NCBI GenBank assembly: GCA_965247705.1
Contig: CBDFHV010000031.1
Coordinates: 1-64,000 of the forward strand
Origin: CBDFHV01 sp965247705
Lineage (GTDB): Bacteria > Pseudomonadota > Alphaproteobacteria > Rhodospirillales > CAMCUA01
Direction of reading: 5' to 3'
DNA: 64,000 nucleotides
Part shown: positions 41,871 through 50,534 of the stretch, piece by piece
Numbering within the stretch: position 1 is the first letter of the stretch
Layout: each line of letters opens with the position of its first letter
Made by a program: the position numbers and the translations under genes
The notes under the pieces: generated by a model
Told to the model about the DNA's origin: nothing
Database searches by the model: none
The model's input: only the letters and a program-made list of their open reading frames with translations

Positions 41871-44339
41871 TCAGACGTCCAGATTGGCGACCTTCAGCGC
41901 GTTGCGCTGGATGAACTCCCGGCGCGGGTCGACGGCGTCGCCCATGAGCGTGGAGAACACGTCTTCCGCATTGTCGGCGTGGCTGACCTTGACCTGAAGC
42001 AGGGCACGGACTTCCGGATCCAGCGTCGTTTCCCAAAGCTGTTCCGGGTTCATTTCCCCCAGGCCTTTGTAACGCTGCATGGAAACACCCTTGCGGCCGA
42101 GGCCCATGACGGCGTCGAGCAGGGCAACCGGCCCGGTGACCGGGAATTCCTCTTCCTTGGCGAGGAGGGTCCCATGGCGGGCGTAAGATTCCTGCAGGGC
42201 CGCGGCCTTCTCGTCCAGGCGCCGGGCGTCGGCGCTGCGGATCAAGGCGCCGTCGATGAAATGGCGCTCGGTAACGCCGCGCAGGGTCCGTGAGAAGGTC
42301 AGTCCCCCGTCGGGCAGGGTTTCGCCCTTCCACCCCCGCTCCAAGGGTGGCGCCAGGGCATCGAGGCGGCGGGCGATATAGCTGGCGGACTCGCCAGCCA
42401 ATTTGAAATCGGAGAGGATATCCGGATTCAAGGCGCCAAGAATCGCCGCCTGTTCGACGATGGGCAGTGGTACATGGCGCGATAGCTGGTCCAGCATCTT
42501 CTTGATCGCCCGGGCCTCCACCACCAACGCGCCCAGTTCCTTGCCGGCCACCTGGGCGCCGTCGTGGCGGTTGAGCACCGCGCCCTCGTCGATGGTGGCG
42601 GAAAGCAGGTAGTTTTCCAGGGCCGCGTCATCCTTCAGGTAGACCTCTGAGTTGCCGCGCTTGGCCCGGTAAAGGGGCGGCTGGGCGATATAGAGGTATC
42701 CGCGATCGATGATCTCGGACATCTGGCGATAGAAGAACGTCAGCAGAAGGGTTCGGATGTGACTGCCGTCCACGTCGGCGTCGGTCATGATGATGATCTT
42801 GTGGTAGCGGCACTTGTCGGCGTCGAAATCCTCCGGGCCGATGCCCGTGCCGAGGGCGGTGATCAGGGTGCCGATTTCCGCCGAGCCCAGCATTTTGTCG
42901 AAGCGAGCCCGCTCCACGTTCAGGATCTTGCCGCGCATGGGCAGGATCGCCTGACGGGCCCGGTCCCGGCCCTGCTTGGCGGAACCGCCGGCGGAATCGC
43001 CCTCGACGATGAACAGCTCGCTCAGCGCCGGATCGCGCTCCTGGCAGTCGGCGAGCTTTCCAGGCAGCGACGAGATGTCCAGCGCCCCCTTGCGGCGGGT
43101 GAGTTCGCGGGCCTTGCGGGCCGCCTCGCGGGCGGCGGCGGCTTCGACGATCTTGCCGATCACCCGCCGGGCCTCGGCCGGGTGCTCCTCGAACCACTGG
43201 CCGAGCTGGTCGGCGACCACCCCCTCGACCACCGGCCGTACCTCGGAAGACACCAGCTTGTCCTTGGTCTGAGACGAGAACTTGGGGTCCGGGACCTTGA
43301 TCGAAAGGACGCAGGTCAGGGCTTCCCGGGCGTCATCCCCGGTAATCGCCACCTTGGCCTTCTTGGCGATGCCGCTTTCCACCGCGTAGGCGTTGATGGT
43401 GCGGGTGAGCGCGCCGCGGAATCCCGCCAGGTGAGTGCCGCCGTCCCGCTGGGGGATGTTGTTGGTAAAGCACAGCATGGTCTCGTGGTAGCTGTCGTTC
43501 CACTGCATCGCCAATTCGACCACCGTGCCGTCCCGTTCCTGGGAGACCGTGATCGGCGGCTTGAAAAGGGGCGTCTTGGCCCGGTCCAGGTAGCCGATAA
43601 AGGCCTCCAGGCCGCCCTCGTAGTGAAGGTCTACCGTATTGCTTTCGACGCCCCGATCGTCGGTGAAGGTGAGCGCCACGCCCGAATTCAGGAACGCCAA
43701 CTCGCGGAGCCGGTGCTCCAGGGTGGCGAAGTCGAACTCCAGGTTGGTGAACGTTTCCGGCGACGGGTGGAAGGTGATCTCCGTGCCGGTGCGGGGTTTC
43801 GTCCCGCCCGTCGCCTCTTCGTCCAACGGTGCGTCGCCGGTCACGGCCAGGGGCGCCTCGGCCTCGCCGTCGCGGAAGCGGACGAAGTGCTCCTTGCCGT
43901 CGCGCCAGATCTTGAGGTCCAGGATCGACGAAAGCGCGTTCACCACCGAGACGCCGACCCCGTGGAGGCCGCCGGAGACCTTGTAGGAGTTCTGGTCGAA
44001 CTTACCGCCGGCATGCAGTTGGGTCATGATGACCTCGGCCGCCGATACGCCCTCCTCATGGTGGATATCCACCGGAATGCCGCGGCCGTTGTCGGAAACG
44101 GTGACGGACCCGTCGGCATTGAGGATCACCACGACCCGGTCGCAATGGCCGGCCAGCGCTTCGTCGATGGCGTTGTCCACCACTTCGTAGACCATGTGGT
44201 GGAGGCCCGACCCGTCGTCCGTATCGCCGATGTACATCCCCGGACGCTTGCGCACCGCTTCCAGGCCGCGCAGGACCTTGATGGATTCGGCGTCGTAGGA
44301 GTCCGGGTCGCCGCCGTTGCCGGGAGTAAAATCGCTCAT
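41871..44339 (-). CDS. gyrB: DNA gyrase subunit B
   Basis: An 822-residue type II topoisomerase ATPase subunit. The GHKL ATPase site shows EVVDNAIDEA, DNGRGIPVD and GLHGVGVSVVNALS. The TOPRIM domain has FIVEGDSAGGSAKQGRD, the metal-binding TDADVDGSHIRTLLLTFFYR, and the C-terminal RYKGLGEMNPEQLWETT. It forms A2B2 with GyrA to introduce negative supercoils. ATG overlaps the recF stop (ATGA). Order dnaN-recF-gyrB is conserved in many alphaproteobacteria near dnaA. Confidence 0.97.
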   Translation of the reverse strand: MSDFTPGNGGDPDSYDAESIKVLRGLEAVRKRPGMYIGDTDDGSGLHHMVYEVVDNAIDEALAGHCDRVVVILNADGSVTVSDNGRGIPVDIHHEEGVSAAEVIMTQLHAGGKFDQNSYKVSGGLHGVGVSVVNALSSILDLKIWRDGKEHFVRFRDGEAEAPLAVTGDAPLDEEATGGTKPRTGTEITFHPSPETFTNLEFDFATLEHRLRELAFLNSGVALTFTDDRGVESNTVDLHYEGGLEAFIGYLDRAKTPLFKPPITVSQERDGTVVELAMQWNDSYHETMLCFTNNIPQRDGGTHLAGFRGALTRTINAYAVESGIAKKAKVAITGDDAREALTCVLSIKVPDPKFSSQTKDKLVSSEVRPVVEGVVADQLGQWFEEHPAEARRVIGKIVEAAAAREAARKARELTRRKGALDISSLPGKLADCQERDPALSELFIVEGDSAGGSAKQGRDRARQAILPMRGKILNVERARFDKMLGSAEIGTLITALGTGIGPEDFDADKCRYHKIIIMTDADVDGSHIRTLLLTFFYRQMSEIIDRGYLYIAQPPLYRAKRGNSEVYLKDDAALENYLLSATIDEGAVLNRHDGAQVAGKELGALVVEARAIKKMLDQLSRHVPLPIVEQAAILGALNPDILSDFKLAGESASYIARRLDALAPPLERGWKGETLPDGGLTFSRTLRGVTERHFIDGALIRSADARRLDEKAAALQESYARHGTLLAKEEEFPVTGPVALLDAVMGLGRKGVSMQRYKGLGEMNPEQLWETTLDPEVRALLQVKVSHADNAEDVFSTLMGDAVDPRREFIQRNALKVANLDV

Positions 44340-45613
44340 CGGCCCAGGGCCCCGGCTGGCGTTGGCGAGATTGTGCCGTTGTCCACGCGCAGAATCGGCG
44401 TGTCGTCGGCGATGGGGGCGAAGGCTCGGGAATCGGTGCCGGTAAGCCAGGCCTGGGCCCCGGTCTCGCGCAGGGTATCGAAAAGGGCCCGCCGGCGAGG
44501 CGCGTCGAGGTGGGCCGCCACTTCGTCCAACAGCAGAATCGGCGGGTATCCCCGCTCCAGGGCCTGCAGGCGGGCGTCGGCCAGAACGATGGCGATCAGG
44601 ACGGCCTTCTGCTCGCCGGTCGAACACTGATCCATGGGCAGATCCTTGTCCCGATGGCGAACCGCGATGTCGCTTCGGTGGGGGCCTATACCGGCGCCCC
44701 CCGTCTGGGCGTCATCGTCCCGCTGGTTGGCGAGGCCGCGACGGATACGCTCTTCCACGTCCAGGGCCGGCCCTTCCTCCAGCCACGCCTCCACCATGCC
44801 CTTGAGCGCGAGCCCGGCCCGGGGGAAAGCACCCCCCTCGGCGGCGCACACCTGGTCCAGGCGCTGGACCAGGTCGCGCCGCGCGGCGGCGATGGCGACG
44901 CCGCGGGTGGCCAGGGTGTCCTCCACGGCGGAAAGCCAAGCCGGATCGGCCCGCCGGCCGGGGGCCTGCTCACGCAGCAGCCGCGTCCGCTCTCGAAGCG
45001 CCTGTTCATAGGCCGCCAGGCGCCCGGCGTGGGCGGGATCGAACCCGAAAACCATGCGGTCGAGAAACCGGCGCCGGGCCGCCGGGCCATCGTCGAAGAT
45101 CCGGTCCATGCGCGGCGTCAGCCACACCATGCTGACCACTTCGGCGAGAGAGGCCTGGCCGCGGGCGGTTTCACCGTCGATGCGCACGCCGCGCCTTTCG
45201 CCGCCCGACGAACTCGAAGCACCCGTGCAGCCGGTACCCAGGCGGATCGTCTCGCCGTGCCGCACGACCCGCGCCGACACGGCCCAGGCACCGCCACGCC
45301 CTTGCCCGTCTTCGCCCGCGACGCGGCGGGCGAGGTCGCTCAGCCGGGCGCCACGCAGGCCGCGGCCGGGGGCGAGGAAGGAAAGCGCTTCCAAGAGGTT
45401 GGTCTTGCCCGCGCCGTTGGGGCCGACCAGGGCTACCACACTGTTCGCGCCGTCCGAGTTGTCCGGCGCCTCGAGCCGCAGGGCGGCGTAGTTTCGAAAG
45501 TCCGTCAGGTCCAGACGGCTTACCGCGAGGCCCCCGCGGGCCGGTTCGGATACGGCGGGATCGCCGTCCGCCCGGGGATCGGCCGCGGCGTCGACGGCGG
45601 CGAGGCGCGTCAT
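44336..45613 (-). CDS. recF: DNA replication and repair protein RecF
   Basis: A 425-residue ABC-type ATPase that loads RecA at gaps. The Walker A motif is LVGPNGAGKTNLLEAL, and the signature/Walker B region is CSTGEQKAVLIAIVLAD and ILLLDEVAAHLD. It carries an N-terminal extension of about 30 residues before the usual RLDLTDFRNY start. Its ATG overlaps the dnaN stop (ATGA) and its stop overlaps gyrB, so the three are translationally coupled. Confidence 0.95.
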   Translation of the reverse strand: MTRLAAVDAAADPRADGDPAVSEPARGGLAVSRLDLTDFRNYAALRLEAPDNSDGANSVVALVGPNGAGKTNLLEALSFLAPGRGLRGARLSDLARRVAGEDGQGRGGAWAVSARVVRHGETIRLGTGCTGASSSSGGERRGVRIDGETARGQASLAEVVSMVWLTPRMDRIFDDGPAARRRFLDRMVFGFDPAHAGRLAAYEQALRERTRLLREQAPGRRADPAWLSAVEDTLATRGVAIAAARRDLVQRLDQVCAAEGGAFPRAGLALKGMVEAWLEEGPALDVEERIRRGLANQRDDDAQTGGAGIGPHRSDIAVRHRDKDLPMDQCSTGEQKAVLIAIVLADARLQALERGYPPILLLDEVAAHLDAPRRRALFDTLRETGAQAWLTGTDSRAFAPIADDTPILRVDNGTISPTPAGALGR

Positions 45614-46728
45614 ACCCGCATGGGCATCAGAACGTAGGTGGCGCTGGCGTCGCCCACCTCGCGCACCACCGTGGGCGAGGCGCCGTCGGCCATGACGAAC
45701 TGGGCCGCGTCCCCTTCGATCTGCTGGGTGACATCCAGGAGGTATCGGGAATTGAAACCGATCTCGAGGTCCCCGTCGTTGTAGTTGATCTCCAGTTCCT
45801 CGCTGGCGGTGCCAAACTCCGGGCTGTTGGCCGACAGCACCAGGGTGCCATTGCCCAAGGACAGCTTGACCGCCCGGGATTTCTCGCTGGAGATGGCCGA
45901 TACCCGGTCGACGGCATCGGCGAAGTGCTTGCGGTTGACCTCGAGAACCTTGTCGTTGCCGACGGGAATGACCCGCTCGTAGTCCGGGAAGGTGCCGTCG
46001 ATGAGCTTCGAGGTCAGGACGCTGCCGTCGAAGGCGAAGCGGATCTTGGTCTCCGACAGGGAAACGGCGACGTCGCCGCTGATGTCCTCGAGCAGGCGGC
46101 GCACCTCGCCCACGGTCTTGCGGGGCACGATAACGCCCGGCATGCCGGCGGCGCCCGCCGGTTGCGGCACCTCGACACTGGCCAGGCGGTGGCCGTCGGT
46201 GGCCACGGCGCGCAGAACGTCGACGCTGTCGTGCACCACCGTATGCAGGTAGATGCCGTTGAGGTAGTAGCGGGTTTCCTCGGTCGAGATGGCGAACCGG
46301 GTGCGGTCGATCAGGCTCTTGAGGTCGGTTGCCGCCAGGGAGAACTGGTGCGGATACTCACCGCCGCCCATGACCGGGAACTCCGCCACCGGCAGGCAGG
46401 TCAGCGCGAATCGGGACCGGCCGGACCTGAGGGTGAGGCGGCCCTCGTCGGCGGCGCCGTCCAGCTCCACCTGCGCGCCCTCGGGAAGCTTGCGCACGAT
46501 GTCGTAGAACGTGTGCGCGTGCACCGTGGTGGCGCCGTCGCGGGCCACCTCGCAGGGCGCCTCGTCGACCATGTCCAGATCCATGTCGGTGGCGTTCAGG
46601 CTCAACCGCCCGTCGGCGGACTCCAGCTTTACGTTGGACAGGACGGGAATGGTGTTGCGCCGTTCGACGACGCTCTGCACGTGCCCCAGCGCCTTGATCA
46701 GGGCGGCCCGTTCGATGGTCAGTTTCAT
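45610..46728 (-). CDS. dnaN: DNA polymerase III sliding clamp (beta subunit)
   Basis: A 372-residue sliding clamp that encircles DNA and tethers polymerase. Recognisable segments are the N-terminal MKLTIERAALIKALGHVQSVVERRNTIP-like start, GEYP and DATDG-type loops (RAVATDGHRLA) and the C-terminal YVLMPMRV that forms the hydrophobic pocket for clamp-binding motifs. The start is the ATG at 46728. A clear promoter lies 113 bp upstream (46841-46868), so it can be expressed apart from dnaA. Confidence 0.97.
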   Translation of the reverse strand: MKLTIERAALIKALGHVQSVVERRNTIPVLSNVKLESADGRLSLNATDMDLDMVDEAPCEVARDGATTVHAHTFYDIVRKLPEGAQVELDGAADEGRLTLRSGRSRFALTCLPVAEFPVMGGGEYPHQFSLAATDLKSLIDRTRFAISTEETRYYLNGIYLHTVVHDSVDVLRAVATDGHRLASVEVPQPAGAAGMPGVIVPRKTVGEVRRLLEDISGDVAVSLSETKIRFAFDGSVLTSKLIDGTFPDYERVIPVGNDKVLEVNRKHFADAVDRVSAISSEKSRAVKLSLGNGTLVLSANSPEFGTASEELEINYNDGDLEIGFNSRYLLDVTQQIEGDAAQFVMADGASPTVVREVGDASATYVLMPMRV

Positions 46729-46840
46729 GTTGTCACGGCGTCTTTCGGGGCGCCATCGACGCCGGCCACGGGCCGAGCCGATCAAGGCCACCGCAATGCA
46801 TTAAGATCAGGGCCTCGCGCGACCCTTGGAGAAGCGAAAC

Positions 46841-46868
46841 ATTATAGCAAAAGGCCTTGGAATCCGAA
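46841..46868 (-). promoter_or_regulatory. Predicted sigma70-type promoter for dnaN-recF-gyrB
   Basis: On the minus strand TATAAT (46841-46846) is a perfect -10 hexamer. A weaker -35 (TTCGGA, 46863-46868) lies 16 bases upstream. It sits between dnaA and dnaN and points to dnaN. Confidence 0.6.
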
Positions 46869-46904
46869 GCGAATTCGTCACCGGCGGGTGCCGGCGACGG
46901 CCCC

Positions 46905-48371
46905 TCAGGCCTCCAGCATTCGGCGCAGCAGTTCGACATCCTCGGCAAAGCTGGGATCGTGCTCGCGAAGCTCGTCCACCCTGCGTACGGCATGCATCAC
47001 CGTGGTATGGTCACGGCCGCCGAATTTGCGCCCGATCTCCGGCAGCGAGCGCGCCGTAAGATGTTTCGCCAGGTACATGGCCACCTGTCGGGGGCGGGCA
47101 ACCGAGCGGGCGCGGCGCGCCGAATGCATGTCCGAAACCCGCACGTTGAAATGCTCGGCGACCCGCTTCTGGATCTCCTCGATGGTGATCCGCCGCTCGT
47201 TGACCCTGAGCAGATCGTGCAGGACCTCGTGGATGGTCTCCAAGGTGATGTCGCGGCCGACCAGTTGGGCATGGGCCACAACCCGATTGAGCGCCCCTTC
47301 CAGGTCGCGCACGTTGGAGGTGATCTTGTGGGCCAGGAACTCGAGAATCCGTCCCGAGATCTTGACCCCGAACTGCTCCGCCTTGGACTGGAGAATACCC
47401 AGGCGAAGTTCATAGGTGGTGGCGTGGATGTCGGCCACGAGGCCGCAGTTCAGACGTGACTTCAGGCGCTCCTCCATGCCTTCCAGATCGGACGGCGACT
47501 TGTCCGCCGAGACGACGATCTGGCGCCCCTGGTCGACCAGGGCGTTGAAGGTGTGGAAGAACTCCTCCTGGGTGGACTCCTTGCCGCCAATGAACTGGAC
47601 GTCATCGATCATCAGGACGTCGACCGACCGGAATTGGTCCTTGAAGTCCACCGTATTGTGCCCGCGCAGCGCCCGGATGAACTGATACATGAACTTCTCC
47701 GCCGACAGGTAGATCACCGTGCGGCGGGGATCCCTCAAACGGATGTTCCAGGCGATGGCATGCATCAAGTGGGTCTTGCCCAGGCCGACGCCGCCATACA
47801 GGAACAGGGGATTGAACGGCACCGAGGGGGCCTCGGCCACCCGGCGGGCGGCGGCATAGGCGAACTCGTTGGGCTTGCCGACGACGAAGTTCTCGAAGAT
47901 GAAGCGGGGGTCAAGGGGAGCGCTGATCTCGGTATGCCGAGCGTCACTCGATCCGCTCGGCCCGCCCGACGGCGCCTCGCCGCCGACGACACTTCCCGCG
48001 ACACGCGCCGGTGCCGGACCCGGCGCCGGTTGGCTGACCCCATGATCGGCCCGCACCATGATGTCGACCGCGCCGATGGCCGGGTTTTCCCGATGCCACA
48101 GGCCCTTCAGGCGATCCAGATAGTGGGCGATGACCCAGTCGCGCATGAAGCGGGTGGGCGCGCTGAGCTGCACCCGGCCCTTGGCCACGTCGCGGGCCTT
48201 CATCGGCTTCAGCCAGCTGCGATAGGCGGCGTCGCCGATTTCCTCGCGCATCTCGCCGCGGACGCGGGACCACTGGGCTTCGATCGTCTGGGCTTCGATC
48301 GTCTGGGCTTCGATCGTCTGGGCTTCGGTCATTTGGGCTTCGGTCATGTTGTCGCTCTCGATGCGGTCCAT
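46905..48371 (-). CDS. dnaA: Chromosomal replication initiator DnaA
   Basis: A 488-residue AAA+ initiator. N-terminal domain I (after about residue 33; WSRVRGEMREEIGDAAYRSWL), then linker domain II (Ala/Pro/Gly-rich). AAA+ domain III has Walker A LYGGVGLGKTHLMHAI, Walker B VLMIDDVQFIGG. Domain IV carries the DnaA-box helix KFGGRDHTTVMHAVR. The extreme N-terminus carries five copies of a (M/T)(T/I)EAQ pentapeptide. I used the ATG at 48371; an ATG at 48347, preceded by GAGAGCGAC, is an alternative. Three 16-bp tandem repeats lie in its leader. Confidence 0.95.
   Translation of the reverse strand: MDRIESDNMTEAQMTEAQTIEAQTIEAQTIEAQWSRVRGEMREEIGDAAYRSWLKPMKARDVAKGRVQLSAPTRFMRDWVIAHYLDRLKGLWHRENPAIGAVDIMVRADHGVSQPAPGPAPARVAGSVVGGEAPSGGPSGSSDARHTEISAPLDPRFIFENFVVGKPNEFAYAAARRVAEAPSVPFNPLFLYGGVGLGKTHLMHAIAWNIRLRDPRRTVIYLSAEKFMYQFIRALRGHNTVDFKDQFRSVDVLMIDDVQFIGGKESTQEEFFHTFNALVDQGRQIVVSADKSPSDLEGMEERLKSRLNCGLVADIHATTYELRLGILQSKAEQFGVKISGRILEFLAHKITSNVRDLEGALNRVVAHAQLVGRDITLETIHEVLHDLLRVNERRITIEEIQKRVAEHFNVRVSDMHSARRARSVARPRQVAMYLAKHLTARSLPEIGRKFGGRDHTTVMHAVRRVDELREHDPSFAEDVELLRRMLEA
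48273..48347 (-). repeat. Five 15-bp tandem repeats inside the dnaA 5' end
   Basis: Five in-frame 15-bp units encode MTEAQ, MTEAQ, TIEAQ, TIEAQ, TIEAQ. The last three units are essentially identical and the first two differ at a few bases. They extend the disordered N-terminus ahead of domain I. Copy number can vary without breaking the frame. Confidence 0.9.
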
Positions 48372-48407
48372 CGGTGGATTCCACCCATCACACGCTACCT
48401 CCCCCAC

Positions 48408-48455
48408 GGACAATTTGAGCAAAGGACTATTTGAGCAAAGGACAATTTGAGCGAA
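48408..48455. repeat. Three tandem 16-bp iteron-like repeats upstream of dnaA
   Basis: GGACAATTTGAGCAAA, GGACTATTTGAGCAAA and GGACAATTTGAGCGAA follow each other without spacers, starting 37 bp upstream of the dnaA ATG at 48371. They differ from each other by one base. They do not match the DnaA box TTATCCACA. They could bind a regulator of dnaA, or an initiator, in the manner of iterons; neither is shown. Confidence 0.8.
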
Positions 48456-48938
48456 TGACAACGCCGCCCTGCTCGCATGTGTTTCGTGTTTGCGCCTTTC
48501 GATACCACCAACCGCAACCCTCTGATCCGCGCCATTGGCGGCGTCGGGGCTGGAAGCATGATGCTGGGACGAAGGTCCGAGAGCGTGTCTCGGCCGGATA
48601 ACCACACCCTCTATCGAGCCGAAGCTCGGCGCCCCCTGCTGAATTCCCCCACCTGTTGCGTATGTCTTTTATTATTAAACAGTTATTATTGTGTAATTGA
48701 CGTTGGATAGAGAAACCGGCCCCAACGCATTGGAAATGGTAAATTTTTCGATGTTCTCGCAAAGTGTCTAATTTAGATACTTGTATATTTCAGATTTTGA
48801 CTTTGAATTCTCCTTCCGCCGTCCCAGGAAGGTAAATCTAGCCGCCCCTTCGAGCGCTGACAACGAGACCGAATAGGGAACACCAAAATTAATTCGCTTG
48901 ACAAGGATGGCGGTCCGACTCCCAGTCATCCGACCTCC
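48456..48938. other. dnaA-rpsT intergenic region with an AT-rich core
   Basis: About 480 bp without a gene. The part 48660-48900 is much richer in A/T than the surroundings (for example TTTTATTATTAAACAG and AAATTTTTCGATG), an obvious local change in this GC-rich genome. It could hold dnaA promoters or an unwinding element. I found no convincing DnaA box, the best partial match being TTATCC (reverse strand, about 48596-48601). The origin cannot be placed here with confidence. Confidence 0.45.
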
Positions 48939-48983
48939 AAAAAAAACGAAGGGCCGCTCACGTCCGTCGGACATAAGCGACCC
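48939..48983 (-). terminator. rpsT: Rho-independent terminator of rpsT
   Basis: On the minus strand an 11-bp stem (CGCTTATGTCC/GGACGTGAGCG, two G-T pairs) with a GAC loop, flanked by GGG/CCC, is followed by TTCG and a run of eight T. It lies 24 bp after the rpsT stop. Confidence 0.88.
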
Positions 48984-49006
48984 GCCATGGGCTATCGTCG
49001 GCGCAG

Positions 49007-49273
49007 TCAGGCGTTCATGGAATTGATACGGGCGGACAGGCGCGACAGCTTCCGGGAGCAGGTATTGCGATGCACGAGGTTCTTGTTGACCCCGCGCATC
49101 AGCTCCGGCTGGGCCTGTTTGAAGGCTTCGCGCGCCTGATCCTGGTTACCCGAATCGATCGCCTCTTCGACCTTTCGCAGGTAGGTGCGGATGCGGCTGG
49201 TGCGCCTGCGGTTGACCAGGGTGCGCTTGACGGTTTGACGGATGCGCTTTTTCGCGGACTTGTGGTGTGCCAT
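49007..49273 (-). CDS. rpsT: 30S ribosomal protein S20
   Basis: An 88-residue, very basic protein that binds 16S rRNA. The N-terminal MAHHKSAKKRIRQT and LRKVEEAI segments are typical of S20. It has its own promoter (49318-49346) and terminator (48939-48983), so it forms a single-gene unit between dnaA and the crotonase, a common arrangement in the Rhodospirillales. Confidence 0.97.
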   Translation of the reverse strand: MAHHKSAKKRIRQTVKRTLVNRRRTSRIRTYLRKVEEAIDSGNQDQAREAFKQAQPELMRGVNKNLVHRNTCSRKLSRLSARINSMNA

Positions 49274-49317
49274 CGGGGGTTCAGTCCAAAAAAACGGGAG
49301 ATCGTGGGAATGCGCGG

Positions 49318-49346
49318 CTTATAGCGGGGCCGTCCGGGAGCGTCAA
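49318..49346 (-). promoter_or_regulatory. rpsT: Sigma70-type promoter of rpsT
   Basis: On the minus strand TTGACG (49341-49346) and TATAAG (49318-49323) are separated by exactly 17 bases, a near-consensus promoter. The message start is expected about 40 bp before the ATG at 49273. Confidence 0.82.
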
Positions 49347-49372
49347 GGCGGCCGCGGTTTTGGTGGGCCTGT

Positions 49373-50092
49373 TTAGCGGTTGCGGAAGGCGGGCTTTCGT
49401 TTTTCGATGAAGGCGTCCATGCCCTCCTTATGATCCCCGGTGGCGAAGGCGGCGTGCAACAGGCGGCGCTCGAACCGAATGCCTTCGCTGAGGGTGGTCT
49501 CGTAGGCCCGGTTGACCGCCTCCTTCACCATGTACGTGGCGGCGCGCGATAGCCCGGCGATGGCGCGGGCGACCTTGAACGCGGTTTCCTGAAGCGCGTC
49601 CGCGGGCACTACCCGGCTCACCAGGCCCGCCCGTTCGGCTTCCTCGGCGTCCATCATGCGCCCGGTCAGGCACATATCCATGGCCTTGGCCTTGCCAATA
49701 AGGCGGGTCAGCCGTTGGGTGCCACCGGCGCCGGGCGGAATTCCCAGGGTGACCTCGGGCTGACCGAACTTGGCCGTGTCGGCGGCGATGACGATGTCGC
49801 ACATCATGGCGACTTCGCAGCCGCCGCCGAGGGCGAAGCCGGCGACCGCGGCGATGGTGGGCTTGCGGCAGGCCGCCAGGCGCTCCCAGTCGCTGGTGAT
49901 GAAATCTTCCAGGTAGGCCTCGACGAAGGTCTTGTCGCGCATGGCCTTGACGTCGTCGCCTTCCAGAGCGTCCACCGCCCGGGCCAGCTCGGCGGTCATG
50001 GTGGCGTCGAGGGCGTTCAAGGCCTGGGGCCGGTTGAAGGTGATCAGGCCCACCCCATCGCGGGCTTCAACCAGCAGGGTCTCGTAGGTCAT
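49373..50092 (-). CDS. Enoyl-CoA hydratase with an internal in-frame deletion
   Basis: A 239-residue protein that aligns with mitochondrial-type enoyl-CoA hydratase along its length: NRPQALNALDATM, GFALGGGCEVAMMCDIVIAA, FGQPEVTLGIPPGAGGTQRL and a C-terminal EKRKPAFRNR. About 20 residues are missing between ALEGDD and VKAMRDKTF (near 49950-49965). The missing piece is the segment that in the family includes AAGADI, the first oxyanion-hole loop. The second oxyanion Gly and the hydratase Glu regions remain. The frame is intact. Probably inactive, changed in function or an assembly error. The start at 50092 fits the family. Confidence 0.85.
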   Translation of the reverse strand: MTYETLLVEARDGVGLITFNRPQALNALDATMTAELARAVDALEGDDVKAMRDKTFVEAYLEDFITSDWERLAACRKPTIAAVAGFALGGGCEVAMMCDIVIAADTAKFGQPEVTLGIPPGAGGTQRLTRLIGKAKAMDMCLTGRMMDAEEAERAGLVSRVVPADALQETAFKVARAIAGLSRAATYMVKEAVNRAYETTLSEGIRFERRLLHAAFATGDHKEGMDAFIEKRKPAFRNR

Positions 50093-50118
50093 CGAACCAT
50101 TCCGTCCTATTCGGACCG

Positions 50119-50520
50119 CTAGCGGGCAGCGGCGGGGGCCAGGGAAAAGCGGACGGTCAGCGAACGCGTGGCCGCACTGTCGCCCCCAGCATCGGGGAAC
50201 TGGATGTCGAGGACCTCGCCCTCGCGGCGAAAGCGGGTCGCCGACTCCGCGGCCCAACCGAGCTGGGGCAGGGTCTGGGCATAAAAATCGAGGACAGACT
50301 CTCGCGATGCCGTGCCGGCGGCATAGACCTCGGCGATGCGGCCGGACGGTGAATCGAAGACCAGGGCGCCGTCGGCCGCCTCCCGCAGGGCGGGCATGCG
50401 GGGCAAGTCGTTCACGGCGGCGAAGAAGGCCGGCTCCTGGGCCGACCCCGGCGAGACGACCTGGCCGCCGAGGATTGCCAGGACGCTCAACACCCGAAGG
50501 ACGGTTCTGCGGCTGATCAT
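50119..50520 (-). CDS. Small exported protein of unknown function
   Basis: A 133-residue protein with a signal peptide (RRTVLRVLSVLAILGG, cleavage near SAQ). The remaining roughly 105 residues have an alternating strand-like pattern (YAQTLPQLGWAAESATRFRREGEVLDIQF) reminiscent of small periplasmic proteins that sit next to mutM/crotonase genes in related bacteria. No domain was recognised. It lies 14 bp after mutM and is probably co-transcribed with it. Confidence 0.7.
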   Translation of the reverse strand: MISRRTVLRVLSVLAILGGQVVSPGSAQEPAFFAAVNDLPRMPALREAADGALVFDSPSGRIAEVYAAGTASRESVLDFYAQTLPQLGWAAESATRFRREGEVLDIQFPDAGGDSAATRSLTVRFSLAPAAAR

Positions 50521-50534
50521 GGGAGGGACTTACC

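Noticed and set aside
48456..48938. Firm call of oriC
   Set aside because: It is AT-rich and next to dnaA but has no convincing DnaA boxes; kept only as an intergenic region and a candidate.
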